In this document: positions 22,741 to 35,872 of the stretch, in pieces
Numbering within the stretch: position 1 is the first letter of the stretch
Layout of the letters: every line of letters begins with the position of its first letter
Origin: Nymphaea colorata
Lineage: Eukaryota > Streptophyta > Magnoliopsida > Nymphaeales > Nymphaeaceae
Length of the DNA stretch: 64,000 nt
Assembly: GCF_008831285.2 (NCBI RefSeq)
Contig: NC_045139.1
Coordinates: 11,812,704 to 11,876,703 of the forward strand
Reading direction: 5' to 3'
The notes under the pieces: generated by a model
The model's input: the letters and a program-made list of their open reading frames with translations, nothing else
The model's database searches: none
What the model was told of the DNA's origin: nothing
Program-made: the position numbers and the translations under genes

Positions 22741-25604
22741 CATGTGTAATATACCTTACAAGATTCTATATGGGCCAAGCCAAGATCAACTCCTGTTTTA
22801 GCTTTGCTCATACTAAATATAGGGAACAGGCCTAACCATGCTCAAGCAATGTTACCGGCAGCTAGCTCAGCTGATTTACCAGCCCCGCCGTCATTAGAAA
22901 AGAATGGCCAACTTAACCAGCCCAAGCGTTTGTTGGAAAGCAATTATCAATCTAATCCACTGAGTTAACGTTTCAAATCTCATCTCCTGTGACATAGTCG
23001 AATATGACGCCACCAACTTCATTACTAGCAAAAGTCATCCCGGCATATATCGCTGCTGGAGATGTTGGTCCAGCCTTTTCTTCTTAGCGGTGGTGGTTTT
23101 TGCTGTTAAACAGCTAGGGCAGTAATGATGAAGTTGTTTTCACTGATAGAATGATTTGGAGGGATGCTCGTAAAGCTGGTTTTGACCTGATAGACAAAAT
23201 CTTACGTCCTTATGTTGACAAGACTATTGATAAGATTGAAATGAACATCTTTTTGGCTTCCAACCACATTTTTTTGGCTTGGTTGGTTGCGTAGAATTTT
23301 GGAAGGCCGTGCTGGTTATCTTTAATCTGTGGGCAGTCCGTGGTAGAATTCTCTTTCCCCGAATCAATCTGTCTTAACACTGTTGCTATGCTCTTTCTTT
23401 GGAAAGATTTGATGGTTGAAGCGGGTGCGCTTCTTTCCTTTGTATAGCAATTTTTGTACCTCTTATTTTTCTTAATAAAATGGTCGGAGGCCTGTCCTCC
23501 AGCGGATTTGATTTGGATATCTCATAAGATCTTTTCTGGGTTTGAAAAAAGCTGCCATTTGAGGGAAACTTTTTTGTATAAAGGGATACCTTTTTTTCCT
23601 CTTCTGATGAATAACAGACCCAGAGCGACTTCTCGTTCGCAGCACAGAAGGTGTGATCATACCTCCTTTTTCCTCTTGAAAACTCTTCACCTGTTATGGA
23701 CTGTGCTCTGTCACACAAGTGGGCTTGCTGCCTTTCTTGTGAAAAGCAGCCTTGTCTGCTTCATTAAGTGGGAGTTAGGAAATCCATTTTTCCTCCACTA
23801 GGTCCTATAACCTGCCAACTTTTCAGGCAAAGAACAAGTTGATTGAATTCCAAAGTGGGTAAAAGTGAAAAGGAAAATGTGGGCCCCGCGTTTTCTTACC
23901 CCGGTTTTACATATACGTTTGCTACATTCAGCGGTATATAGGAAAATATTGAAATTTCCTTTGAAATCAGAATCTACCCATGACTTAATTTATGCCGAAA
24001 CAAACGGGGCCTTGGCGATAACACCTTCCCTAGTTTTAAAATGCGTCATCTGGAAGGATGAGCTGGATCAGTTTTCTTAAGAAAACAGTACCTAGCAGTT
24101 TTCCCGTTTGTGCTAGCTCACATAAATCAGGATTACGGGTGTTTGCTTCTCCATGTTTAAGAACCAAAAGAAGGATTATCATATTAATAAAGTGCCGGGT
24201 CTTTCCTTGGCATGAAATTGTTGAAGCACAGATCTTACTAAAACTAAAACATAATTACATGTAAAAGTCAGATCAGATGCCAGTTATATACGGGTTTAGT
24301 TTTGAAAGAACTCTATCCAACTGTGAAGTTTGAAGATCCTATCCAACTGTGAAGTTTGATCTTCAATCTGAATGTAAAATCTGATCATTAGGTTAGACTT
24401 GGTAAAGCATTCCATAGATATCAAATACTTATCTCTTCCATACAGTTGCCAGGAAAGTAAGATGAAATGAAGGCGAGTTGCCATGGTTGGGCTCCTATCT
24501 CTCTTCCAAAAGAGCTCAAACAGCACTAATAAAAGTATAAATTGGTTTAGCGAGCTGTCGATGAATGTAATTCTCAGCTCAACTTGCTAGTTTTGTTGTG
24601 AATAATCGGTTTGATATTGAGCTCAACAAACTTCAACTTCTTGACATTCAAACTCACGGTTTCAGATGTGAACAATCTGGCTCAGTTAATTTCTTTATTA
24701 TAAGCTTGAGATTGGTCCTCCTTTTGAGCATGTCAACAGCCAGGTTGGTCCGTTTGCTGGCATAAAAATCTTTAGCTGACTATATCTTGATCCCCACGTT
24801 GTATCTTAACTTTGCATTGTATAAAACGTGTACCACGAGAACTCAAAACAGTAGATGCCCGATCTGGTAAGGCCGTCTTCAAACACTTAATTAGTAGGGT
24901 TAGTAAATATTTAAGGGACGTTAATTAGAGCACACTTGAACTTGCCTTTGCAGAATTGATTATTAAGGACGCACGCCTGTTCGTGTTTTCTATGACGCCT
25001 TCCAAATCAGTAAAACTAGTTCGTTCCGCTTGGCTAGCTAAGAGAGTTCAACTTAAATCTTCAATTTAACAAAGGTCGAGTAGGAGTTCACAAGAGGCAA
25101 GACCACTTCCCATTCCTTCAGCCCCAGACAAATAGGGCTGTTTTGGGACTTGAGTAGTCTATAGCACGCCATTCAACTCAAGTATCATACAACCATCATT
25201 TACAGTCCAAAAGAATAACACTCATAAAAATCAAACTGAAAACATGTCATCAGTGCAACCCTATATATCTCCATTAATTGTGTAATAATGTATGCGTCTG
25301 CCTAACCTCAGCTTGACTATGCTGACATTAAGAGAAAGTCATCGTTTTACTTTGTTTTTATGAAGTTAATATGGAAACCCTACCAGATGAGCCACTACCC
25401 CTTTGAAGAGTGTCGTATTTTGCAAAATTTTTAATTTGTGACCTGCCAGGGAAATATTTCCAGGGTTTATCTTCCTTTGATCCTATGTAAGACACAAACC
25501 AGCCCAATTTTCATGCTTAAGTAAAGCGGCATCTTCATGAAACTCATAGCTAGGTGGATCATTCATAGCTTCAGATTTCATTTTCTTTGTTGGAAAAATT
25601 TATG
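22741..25604. other. No gene recognised
   Basis: Contains overlapping short open frames near 23386-23801 (up to 115 codons) on both strands. The stretch around 23400-23520 has the look of the tail of a reverse-transcriptase LINE (stop codon, then TTTGTATAGC, T-rich tract and AATAAAATGG), but no domain can be confirmed. A 26-bp tandem pair lies at 24313-24364 (CTATCCAACTGTGAAGTTTG twice). Confidence 0.4.
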
Positions 25605-25810
25605 ACAAGGCGTGCCAGAAGTTCTGAACGGCCGAAGTAGGGCTTATCTATGGGGCACTAAATGAAATTTTAAATTTCTAAAGGGCACCACCATGTAAAC
25701 AAATAAAATTTCATTGAAATATTAAATATGAAAATATGATTTTTTTTTTAATAGGCATGTGTTGGCAATTACCCACACGGTGCCTACACTTGCCTCCGCC
25801 TCTGGCTTCG
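25605..25810. mobile_element. Dispersed repeat, uninterrupted relative of 22035-22740
   Basis: Starts near GGCGTGCCAGAAG and ends near TTGCCTCCGCCTCTGGC. The middle carries GGGGCACTAAATG, TTTTAAATTTCTAAAGGGCACC and GGCAATTACCCACAC in the same order as the outer parts of the 22-kb repeat. It is non-coding. The exact borders and target duplication are not clear. Confidence 0.5.
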
Positions 25811-26913
25811 GGCTGAACTTGTATAGACCGAATTGTGCTTGGTTTGAGCGGTGACTTTTTGTACCTCATGTGATTCTATCTTAATGTCAAAGTACGTAGT
25901 TACCTATGAGGAAAATACATATTTCAAAAATTTTACAAGATGTCCTATAAGTCGGTCATGGAAGTTGATTTTTTTTTGGCTAACTACTTTTTTTCTGTGT
26001 CTAGATTTCAAGAAACTATAAAAATGTACAATATTGAGAGATGACATGGACTCGTTATTCCTTCAAAAATCTTAAGCAGGTTGTTTGTAAAATATTCATG
26101 TTTTAAATGTTTTTTTTGGTTTGAAATGGGTTTGTTTCTGGATTTTGTCACTTCTCCACCTTTTGCATAGGCCAGCAAAAGTTCCCATCGCTAGTTGCAC
26201 ATTAGCAGGGTTTAATTAGTTGGCAAAGCCCTTGGAATATCTTCCTCTCCAATGCATAGTACATGGTTTCGATCCACTTGAAGCAAAGGATAAAAATCAT
26301 AAGCTTCAAACTCAGTGTATATATTTAATCGGCTTGTAATGTTTACAACTTGTCGCAATCAGATGACCAGAAACTGATATTCGTTCACACCAAATTCAGG
26401 GCTAAGCTATTGATTTTAGATCTGATGGTGGATCTTGTTCAGGCACAAAGGTAAGCATCCTTTTCATCACAGCCGAGGATTTCCTGATCTTAGGCACCCG
26501 ACTAAGTAACTGGACATGTATGGGAATTTGTAAGCAGCTAGCCAATTGTCTAGTTAAGTACCACGAAATTATAATCACAAATTGATGAAAAATTGCTTGG
26601 TTTTCTAATATTATTGGTTTCATCAAGAAAAAAAAGGAGAAGCTCACCAAAGCTGGGGATATGCACATATGAGATGCCTAATTAATAAGTACATGTACTC
26701 ATACGATCAACAACATATATAACAATCAAAAAGTTTCTATCATGTTAGGTTCGCGTAATGTGGACTAGTTACTTTAAAAAACAAGTTGCGTTTTCAAGAA
26801 ATATTACATTGTTGGCGTTATCTCCGCCTTTAAAGTTCTTAACTCACAATAACACATCCCCATGTGTTGCAGCTGTACCCTAAATTCAACTACTTGAGTA
26901 TAATGTTTTACCG

Positions 26914-26956
<43 letters not shown>
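26914..26956. repeat. (TA)n microsatellite
   Basis: About 21 TA units with one CA interruption. Confidence 0.95.
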
Positions 26957-26959
<3 letters not shown>

Positions 26960-27797
26960 GCGTAATTCATGCGTATACGTCCTAGCTAGAAGGGGAAACA
27001 CTCATTTGAATCAATGATCACATGAAAAATGCTGCATGTTCTGGTTCATAATCACGTGGAAGCATGACATAACACGATGTTACATATAAAGTTACAGAAT
27101 GTTCATTAGAAATTTATTCTAGACAAATATTCAAAGAAAGAATGAGCGGGTGTCACCTTTTCATGAATAAACAGAATACTTGTAGCTGGCATACAACAAG
27201 CCGGGTTAAGTACGTCAGTGATAGGAATCTTGGCATGTGGCGGAAGAATTTAGGAGCAGGCATAGGTCTCTCCGAACTCACAATGATATTGCACGGAAAT
27301 GATTTAGTAAAGTTAACTACGAATACAAAAAGTGAAGTTGGTGCCTGGAACTCATGAGTCAGATGTTAACATACGGTAGGTGGAGAACATATTTCCTAAA
27401 TCTTTAAGACTCTGCAGTAGATAACAGAGTCTCACACATGTGTATGCCATTTAGAAAGAATACAAGCGGGCACTATTATTAAGATACTGAAAGAAGCTGA
27501 AAAGGAGATGAAGAATGGAAGAAGAAAAATAAGACTTGAAACTTTTTCGAAATCTTTCCAATTCATCGAAAGAAAATTGGAATCAAACAGGTTGTCAGTC
27601 CTAGCCGTGAGTTTGAGTCTTGTGGTGGAAATATGCTCTTGTCAATGTAGAATTCTATCCCAAAATACACTGAAGTTTCGAGTTTCCTCGTTATAGATAA
27701 GACTCCATATTTGAACGAAGTAGACTGCTTCAATGAAGGAGACTGCACATACCCGCGTGCATCATTGCATAGGAAGAAGAGATGAATCACCTCTCAT

Positions 27798-27806
27798 TCT
27801 TTCTCT

Positions 27807-27839
<33 letters not shown>
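27798..27839. repeat. (CT)n microsatellite
   Basis: Starts as TTTCTC units and becomes a pure CT run ending near 27839. Confidence 0.95.
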
Positions 27840-28408
27840 CCGCTGGGCCACAATTTAATTAGTTTCTTGGGAAACACAACCAAACTACTGTGATTCTTTA
27901 CCATCTAAAATGAAGCATCACTTCAATTTCAGTTGAAAAAGTTGGTAGATGATGAAACTGAAGAAGAGAAATTCAAATTTGCCTTTTGATCGGAAGTCTT
28001 TGTTTAGGACGATCAAAGCCTACAATAAGTTCAACTGCACTGATGAAGATGCTCTACTTGAGATGGAAACTGTATCAAAATATCATCGGAAAATTAATTT
28101 GCTTAAACTCTATGAGGCCAGATATTACCTATCTGGCCATCATGTCATGTGCAAGCTGACATATCAAGAAAAATCTGGGACCCAGACTTTGGCGGAGAAG
28201 TCAAGAGGGTCACTCTAATGCTGATTGGGAAATGAAACAAGAAAGAAGAACTACTCCAACTCTTGCATATTTGTGGATGGCAAAAATATATGGTGCAAAC
28301 CTGAAAACGAGGCCATGGCAGCCACAACATAGCTACCATATATATGTGAATACGATTAATTCTTATCCAATGTCAGTACAGTTCTATTGGGAATGCACCA
28401 TGACAATT

Positions 28409-28566
28409 GGGGGTCATTTGGTTACAGAAACACTGCATTAGTATTCCATGAATGTTTTTGGGGCAGATTCATCAAATACTGTGTTCTAGTGGCCCATGAA
28501 TCTACTCCTAAGATTGGGACAGATCCATAGGACATTAACACCGTGTTTCCTATTGCCAAACACCTC
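28409..28566. mobile_element. PIF/Harbinger-like MITE, copy 2
   Basis: 158 bp, almost the same length as copy 1 (157 bp). Ends are GGGGGTCATTTGG and, read in reverse from the right, GAGGTGTTTGGCAA. Inside are ATTCCATGAATG, TTTTTGGGGCAGATTCAT and CCATGAATCTACTC in the arrangement seen in copy 1. A clean TTA duplication is not visible. Confidence 0.65.
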
Positions 28567-28769
28567 TTTAATATCAGAGTCTACCACAATGGACTGAACA
28601 TATCAAGATAGACCCCGAATCCCTGAGCAGCTTCATGATGAACTTATGGAAGGACTAGGTTAATAACAGTTTTGAGTTCATACTGACCAAGTGGAGTTCC
28701 CATGACATGAAGGGCCGAGGTCTTAACTAAAAGTAAAAAGGAAAATACATGTTAGGTAATTACAAATAT

Positions 28770-31700
28770 ATTATTCATTAAATCTGCTCAAAACATTGCA
28801 TACACCAATGGCATTCAGCTGTAAACACACTATGCACATCCATCTGCTGCGAACACCGATTGAATTTAGTTGCAAGAGTAAGCAGACATCTGACAATAAC
28901 TAGCTTGATTACTGGTGTGAAAGTCTTGTAATAGTCTAGACCCTCTATTTGTTTATAATGTTTGGCAAGAAGGCATGCATTGTGCCTTTTAATTGAACCA
29001 TCGGACCTGTATTTAGTTCTGAAAACCCATCTGAAGTCTATCAGCTGCATGCTTGGAGGAAGAGGTGTCAATAACCATGTTTGATTTTGCTCCAACACTT
29101 CCAACTTCGCTACCATAATTTGTTGCAAATGAGGAAATTTCTCTGCTTCAAAATAATATGTAGGTTCTGGTTCTCTGGAGATATTTAGGAGAAAAGATTT
29201 ATGTGAGAGGGAAAATTTGGAAAATAACACATATTGAGATGAAGATACCAACTGCTTCTCTTCGTCTCCGATGGTAATGAAGTGAGAGAATTAAGGGACT
29301 ACCACCAAAATAGAGATCCTTGAAAAAGAGTGAGGATTTCCTCAACCAAGTGGATCTTCTGAGTTCAAGCATGGGTTCAGTTGCCAGTTCAGACTCTTGT
29401 GAGGTTGAAATTGGCTGAGGTGCAACGTTTTATTGCGGGTCACCTAAATCATTTGGGTGCAACGTGGGTGTGTGTAATATTAGTCAATATTGTACTGTTG
29501 ATAATGAATTGATTGTATTCAAGAGCGAATTTGGTTCTGTTTTGAAATGGTCTGAGACATCGTTTGGCTCCACAATTCTTAGGACATCATTGTCTTCAAC
29601 TATATTGTTTACAATTGGCCATAGAAAGGCTGAAATTGATGTTTTTTCATGATTGTTTTTTGGAAGTACATCTTCAAAACATTTGACATCCCTACTAGAA
29701 AAGAATTAGCGGTTTTCCAAATCATAAAATTTATGTGCTTTTAACCATAAGAATATCCAAGAAACACACAAAACTTGTCTTTATTGTCAAATTTGTGTTT
29801 AGTCTCAAAATTGAAAGCATAACATAGACACCCAAAAACTCAATGATGTGAGTAGTTGGGCTATTTCTAAATAAACATTCATACGGAGATTTACTTTGAT
29901 GATGTTCAGTGGGGATTTCGTTTATTAAGTATGTTGTTGACATATAGTCTCCCTAAAAACTAAGTGGAAGATGAAATTGAAATCTCAAAAACCTAGCAAC
30001 ACAGAGAAGGCATCAATGCTTATGCTCTATGACACCATTCTGTTGTAGAGTTCGATGACAACTATGTTCATGAATGATTCCCCGATTTAGCAAGATATCT
30101 TGTGTGAAATAAACTCTTCTCCATTATCAATTTAGAATTTTAAAATAGATTAAATTTGGGCATAGGCAAAAAATTGTTATAATTTCTTTTGTTTGATCTT
30201 CATGTCCCATTAAGTATAACCATGTAGTGAGAAATCATCAACTATAATAAAAAAATAATCTGCTTCAGAAAAATTGGATTTGGAATACGGTCCCAAAAAA
30301 TTGAATGAATCAGTTAAAAAGTTTGGGGAGAAGAGATTTCAAACAATTCAAATGGCAAACACATTTGCTTGCACATCAAGCAAACATCATTGTTTCGCCA
30401 AGCTTTCGTCCATTGCAGAAAATTCTCCATTGCTGCCTCCAGTAGGAGTTTGAGCCATGTCTCAGTCCCAGTAGGGCTGATCATATGCTTGGACCAGCTA
30501 CTGATCAACACCTTAGTAAGCTATTGTCTCACCAACTAGATAATCAAATCTGAGCTCCTCATTGGGCGGATTCCTCCTTTTGTTTGTTAACCTACAAGGT
30601 ATTATCAGCCGTTTCCAGTTGTTGTCCCTCTTCCAGGGGCATGCTATTATGTATTACTCACCCGTCCACCAATGAAAACACCATTTCCCATCCAACTTGC
30701 ATGTTTTAAGCAAGCCACAGGCATTCATCCTCAATATCGCACTCATATGATTCAAGCAACTTATTTCTAAAGCTAGAAGGGTGATCATGTGTCATATGCC
30801 ACACATCAGCTTGTAGGTTTGTAGAGGTCATGACATAAGCATTAGAAAAACTGTAAGGACTTCAAAGAAAGTATAGTCCATCCTTGAGCACACCCACTCT
30901 AATAATTGTTTGGAGATCTAATCCTAAATGAACAATCTGTAGCATAAAAACTAACTACATAACTGGATGAGTTGAGCATTTTACTAATGGATAATAAATT
31001 GAATTGAAAATCATGAACAAAGATGGATGAATAGGAAATTTGAAAGGTACCAATATGAGTGGCACATGCTACTTTATTATCAGGTAGTTTAAATCTAGCT
31101 TAGAAAAATTAGAGGAGAAAAAAGCCAAGGATGACACCATGTGATTGCTGGCCTTGCTGCCTAGGATCCAAGCATCACTGTGAAAAGAAGACATACCTAC
31201 AAAATAAACTTGGGCTAGATTTTGTCAATAAGAAGCTAGATTAGTTTGTGATATTCATCCATTGTAAGTGTAGGCACAATTTTCTTTTTGGAAACTTTGC
31301 TATGGCCAACAAACATGTTAGCAATTAAAGCATTATCTGAGAATTCTTGGCAGTTGCAACTTCAGCCTGCTTCTCTGACTTTGAATTTTGATTCTTAAAA
31401 CTTATGAATATCCATGAAGCTTATAACACCTGTCCTTTATGTGTCTAATCCTTTAGCTATATGTAAAAATAAACTTACTAATTGTCGTTTGATTGTATTA
31501 GATGAGTCATTTAGATCCATGAGAAACGAAATGATCCTCTCTTGCATTTTATCAGAAATCAGTTTGGTGGCACCATAGATGCAGTAGGGTAGTGGGTCGT
31601 GAGAAGCTAATTCGTGACAATATGCGAATAGTTGATTTGGTTTAACATTTCTGTGGCACAATGCTTTTTGTGAATCGATCTTTTAGATCGATCCACACTT

Positions 31701-32142
31701 CCTTGGCACTAGTTGCATAAAACACTATCTGCTAGTTCATAAGACAAAGCACTAATCAACCTTGATAAACCATGTTGTTGCATTGAAGTTAAGAAATATA
31801 ATCTAGTGAACTTATATCAGTTTGGAGATGCTTCCATCAGCAACACTTAATTTATTCTTGGCTGAAAGAACCAATACCATTGATGTCTCTAGGTGGTATA
31901 ATTTTTACCAATGAGATGTTGAGAAACAAGCACCATACGTGGGTTATTTAAATGACGTAGGTAAAAGGGATTTGCAAGTTCTGCTGCAAACTCCAAGGAT
32001 GAATCCATTCTAGAGCGATTGCAGGTGCATCTATTCTTCAGCCAGTCATTAGAAGGTTTGAAGGATTTTTTAGATTATCTCTAGAAGACATCATCAATCA
32101 ACTGAAAAAGACAACCTCTATTTCCAGTTATGACACCATGAA
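28770..32142 (-). pseudogene. Second Ty1/copia element, decayed and truncated in reverse transcriptase
   Basis: Minus-strand gag-pol remnants in copia order. Near 32125-32142 a primer-site-like TGGTGTCATAACTGG occurs. Gag starts near 32008 (MDSSLEFAAELANPFYLRHL) and continues at 31661-31437 (PLPYCIYGATKLISDKMQER, IISFLMDLND), as in the UBN2-type gag of plant copia elements. The protease motif near 31159 reads WILGSKASNHM, so the catalytic Asp of DSGA is replaced by Gly. The integrase zinc-finger end (DVCLMCKQMCLPFE, about 30350) and core (YLINEIPTEHHQSKSPYECL, 29943-29731) follow with many stops. The reverse transcriptase start (IDFRWVFRTKYRSDGSIKRH) ends after QMDVHSVF near 28850. The rest of RT, RNase H and the 3' LTR are missing. 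A 5' LTR probably lies just above 32143 but has no partner. Confidence 0.82.
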
Positions 32143-33320
32143 AACAAAGACTCAAGAACAAACAAAAAGCATGAGAAAGGAACCAGGCGACTCCAGGGTA
32201 AGATGAATTCAAAATTGTCCACTTCATCACTTGTTATGAAGGTGTATATAAATCTATACATAAAGAATTTTAAACAATTTAGAAAATGAAAGAAATGTTG
32301 TATATTAAGTCTGACTATGCTCTCTACACTTTTCTCATGCTTTACAAAAACTTACCATATCTTCCCGAATCATAACTGACTTGTGCATGCTTCAATTGAT
32401 AATATGATACTGAATCTGGATCATTCCATAGTTTTGGACTTTATCATGCCTTGAGACAAAAATGGTGGTATCTTTGACTACTTGGTTTAGAAAATGGAAA
32501 TTCTCTGGTTTATATAGATTCAAGCTTTTTATCTTTGACCTTTTCAGTCCTAATAAATGAAATGTGAGCTAGTCAGCAAACTATAATTTTTTGACTTTCC
32601 TTCCACTTTTCTAGTGCTTAACTTATTAATATTGTAATTTGACAATCTTTGTTGTCATGACCATTCATTTTCTTTGAAAAAGTTACCTCAAAGGGAGTAA
32701 ATTAATTTATCTCTTTGGTCCTTGGGGCATAGTGACCACCAAATTAACATCTAAAATGTGAGGCCTGATGACATAACCATGAGGAGAACTTGTGAATTTG
32801 ATTTTTTATTTTGAAAATCAATTCAAGAAATGTAGAATCTATTCCAACACTACAATATGAAACAGTTGAAATCTCTTTCACCTTTAGGAATGAAAAATGG
32901 GGTGCATATGACGTATCATAACAAGGATCCTAATCCATGTGATGCTAACAAAAGTGTATCATTCACAAACAAAAGATTTAGGTCCTATTGCAAGATTTTT
33001 TTTTTTAGAACTTGTAATGCATGTTGCACCATAAACTTTAATAGCACACAACCATATTTGTTGCTGACAAGGGTTATGCCCTTGGTTAGAGTGTGGGACT
33101 TAAACCTTCATGTTAGAGGAGGTGGTATGCTATGATAGGAGCCAACCTATATACCAAGGTTGGCCAACTAAGGGAAAAGCTAACATATAATTAATGGATC
33201 ATTTTATTTTATGATAAAAGTGGGTTTTGAGATGCTAGTAACTATGAAAATACTAGCTTGATGATCAAGGAAATATAAAACTACTAAAATTTTGTGATTG
33301 GAAGTTCAAGAAATGGCTGC
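32143..33320. other. No gene recognised; possible decayed 5' LTR
   Basis: Next to the primer-like site of the copia remnant, so part of it may be an LTR, but without a second copy this cannot be shown. The stretch 33071-33130 (GGTTAGAGTGTGGGACTT) is faintly tRNA-like and might be a SINE head. No complete tRNA fold was found. Confidence 0.35.
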
Positions 33321-33500
33321 TAGAAACCCAACCATGTAGGTTACTTTTCTATAGTTTCATGTGCTTTTGGTGAGAAGCAAGTTTTATTTACAAAAACATT
33401 GGTTAGCACTATTAGAAACCCAATTATGTAGGTTACTTTTCTATAGTTTTATGTCCTTTAGGTGAGAAGCAAGAGTTATCACAAAAACATTGGTTAGCTT
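33321..33500. repeat. Tandem duplication, about 92-bp unit
   Basis: Copies start at 33321 and 33413 with TAGAAACCCAA. Both contain ATGTAGGTTACTTTTCTATAG, GGTGAGAAGCAAG and ACAAAAACATTGGTTAGC in order. Confidence 0.85.
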
Positions 33501-33859
33501 TTGAATAATAACAGAAAAACCCATGTACTTCTTCAGTATTTTGCATTTACCTGCTTGTATTATACTTAAAGTGGATGAAAAAGAAATTCAATTTGAGTAT
33601 GCTTTTATAACATTAAAGCGTATTTACCATTTTCATAAGCACAAATTTTTTATCCTCATGTCAACGTGTTTTATTAGGTTGATCTTTCTCTCTCTTGCAC
33701 ATGCATGCATTTGACAAACACATATGATATAGTCCAAAAAATCTTGATCTAGTTTTTTCTTGATCATTATGGGCAAAGTGTTCCATGGAAATCACACAAA
33801 ACATTCAAGATGTAGGGACATCAATGTACAACAAGCTTGTGATGGTTGTGCTTAGCTTT

Positions 33860-34720
33860 TAGACTACAAAAAATACAACATTCACTGAAATGAGAAAAAA
33901 AACTATAGTAATGGTGCACATTCATAAGTGAATGCCCAACTCTCATTGACGCCAATGCATGTGTGCCAGCGAATCACTTTTCGTTGATATGCATAGAGAG
34001 AATGTTATAATGAAGCTTGTCTTGGTAGTCCTTTCTTTGACAGTTTTATGACTATGTGAGACGTTCTATATTAGTGGTGCTAACTTCCATGCATAAGAGA
34101 AGCACATCTTCCTTGATGTGTACCTTAACAAGTCAAAAACATGCCTTGTCTCAGATGTAGTGGCCTTTAAGGCACCCCGGTTGTTATTGAGATGTACTAA
34201 GATGTGATAGTAATTCTCAAATTCTCTGATGTGTACTCTTGGCATTAGAGAAAATGGCCTTCAAGATGCCCTACTTATTTATGGTGCCTTTGGTTGCACT
34301 GTTAATTCCCTATCTTCTGTGATGTGATGCATACTATGTCAGAGAAAATGACCTCAATTCTCATAGATCTTCTCTGATATCTTTTGAAGGTCTATTAGGG
34401 ATGTCACATTGCCATTGTTGCATAAGAGAAATGAATTCTTTTCTGACGTCTTCTCTTAAGGCATTAGAGATTGATTTTCTTTGATGTAGTATTCATCATG
34501 TCAAATAAAATGTGGTATCCCTAACAATCATTTTGGAATTGAATATCTATGTGTTGAGGAGTTAATAAGTGTGTTTCCTTTGATGAAAAACATATCATGT
34601 TAACGTTGCTTTCCTTGATTCAGTTTGCTATGTTAGAGTTCTTCCTTTGACTTGGCTTCTTGCAGGATGAAAGTGCACTTTTGATATCTAATGAACTCTC
34701 ACTGTGTTAGAAATGGCCAA
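33860..34720. mobile_element. CACTA-like element region with subterminal repeats
   Basis: Begins TAGACTACAAAAAATA (33860-33875), a near match to the CACTACAAAAAAT terminus of plant CACTA elements. The following 850 bases carry many degenerate copies, in both orientations, of words such as TCTGATGTGTAC, GGCATTAGAGAAAATGGCC, CTTCTCTGATATC and TGACGTCTTCTCTTAAGGC. This pattern is like the transposase-binding subterminal repeats of that superfamily. No transposase is present, so it would be a non-autonomous or truncated copy. The right border is not defined. Confidence 0.45.
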
Positions 34721-34929
34721 ATTTATCTAATGCATATTTCTTGAATTGGAAATATTCAACTTTCTCCAATGCAAAGATGTGACCCACTTCTTTACATCAA
34801 AGATGCCTTGGGTTGATTATGACAAGCTCCCCACTTTTACCTTCTTTCCCTTCTTCTTGCAACCTATCCTCCATCTCATTGGCTTTCTCCTCTTTTCCTC
34901 CAATGATTCCCTAGCTTTGGTAATTTCCC

Positions 34930-35604
34930 AATACTTAAAGTGTGATTATGGATGTTGTTGTCAATTCTAATAATTAAATGCTTGACATAGTTATACAATG
35001 TTTTATATATAGATAAAAATATACATTTTTAAAAGCAACTCAAAACTATCACCAGTTCAACCAAGCACATCAAGAGTTCAAAACTTAAGAGTAATTACTT
35101 TTTCTTAATTGATGGGAGACAATATGAGTTTGAAGTCCATAATTACTAAAATTAGGAGGACAATTGGTATTTAATGGTCATAGAATAGCATGATCATGTT
35201 CTTTCATGTCGGGTTCATAGACCGATGGAAACAAGAGCGAGGGAAGGTTTCTTGGTTGTATTTAAAACATATTTTGCTAAAATACGAAATTGAACTGCGT
35301 GTAGTAAATCTCCTTCATCAATCAGTAAAAATTATTATTATGTTTACTTTTTTTAAATGAAAAATTACATAAAATATTATTTTGCAACAAAACTTTATAA
35401 TATCTAAAAAAACATATATGGTATGTGACACTCCAAATATGAATTGAATAGATTTTGCCACATATTCTATTTGAACCAAACGATTCAGGCCCATTTTGCA
35501 AACATGGTGTTACAGAATAAAATGTGTGGACTAGAGCCTATGTCTTACAACTACTCTTATAGACGTGCAGTACCCGTGCATATAATATTTTGGTAATTTT
35601 TATG

Positions 35605-35695
<91 letters not shown>

Positions 35696-35811
35696 GCCAT
35701 TAGTACTTTCCTTATTGAAAGGTCAAGACTCATTATTGAAAGGTCATGACTAATTGCAATGAAATGCCATTAATACTCACTTGACAACAAAATGCCATTA
35801 GTACTCACTGT

Positions 35812-35872
<61 letters not shown>

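Larger units (their letters stand above)
25811..28408. other. No gene recognised; two microsatellites
   Basis: A TA repeat at 26914-26956 and a CT repeat at 27798-27839 are the only clear features. An open frame of 89 codons at 27949-28218 has ordinary composition but no recognisable domain, splice context or promoter. Confidence 0.5.

Noticed and set aside
23140-23520. Possible LINE 3' end
   Set aside because: The tail has the right look, but no reverse transcriptase or endonuclease motif and no target duplication was found.
27949-28218. An 89-codon open frame of ordinary composition
   Set aside because: No family is recognised, no exon partners or promoter were found, and length alone is not enough.
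33071-33130. Possible tRNA or SINE head (GGTTAGAGTGTGGGACTT)
   Set aside because: Only the D-arm-like part resembles a tRNA. No proper TpsiC arm or acceptor pairing could be drawn.
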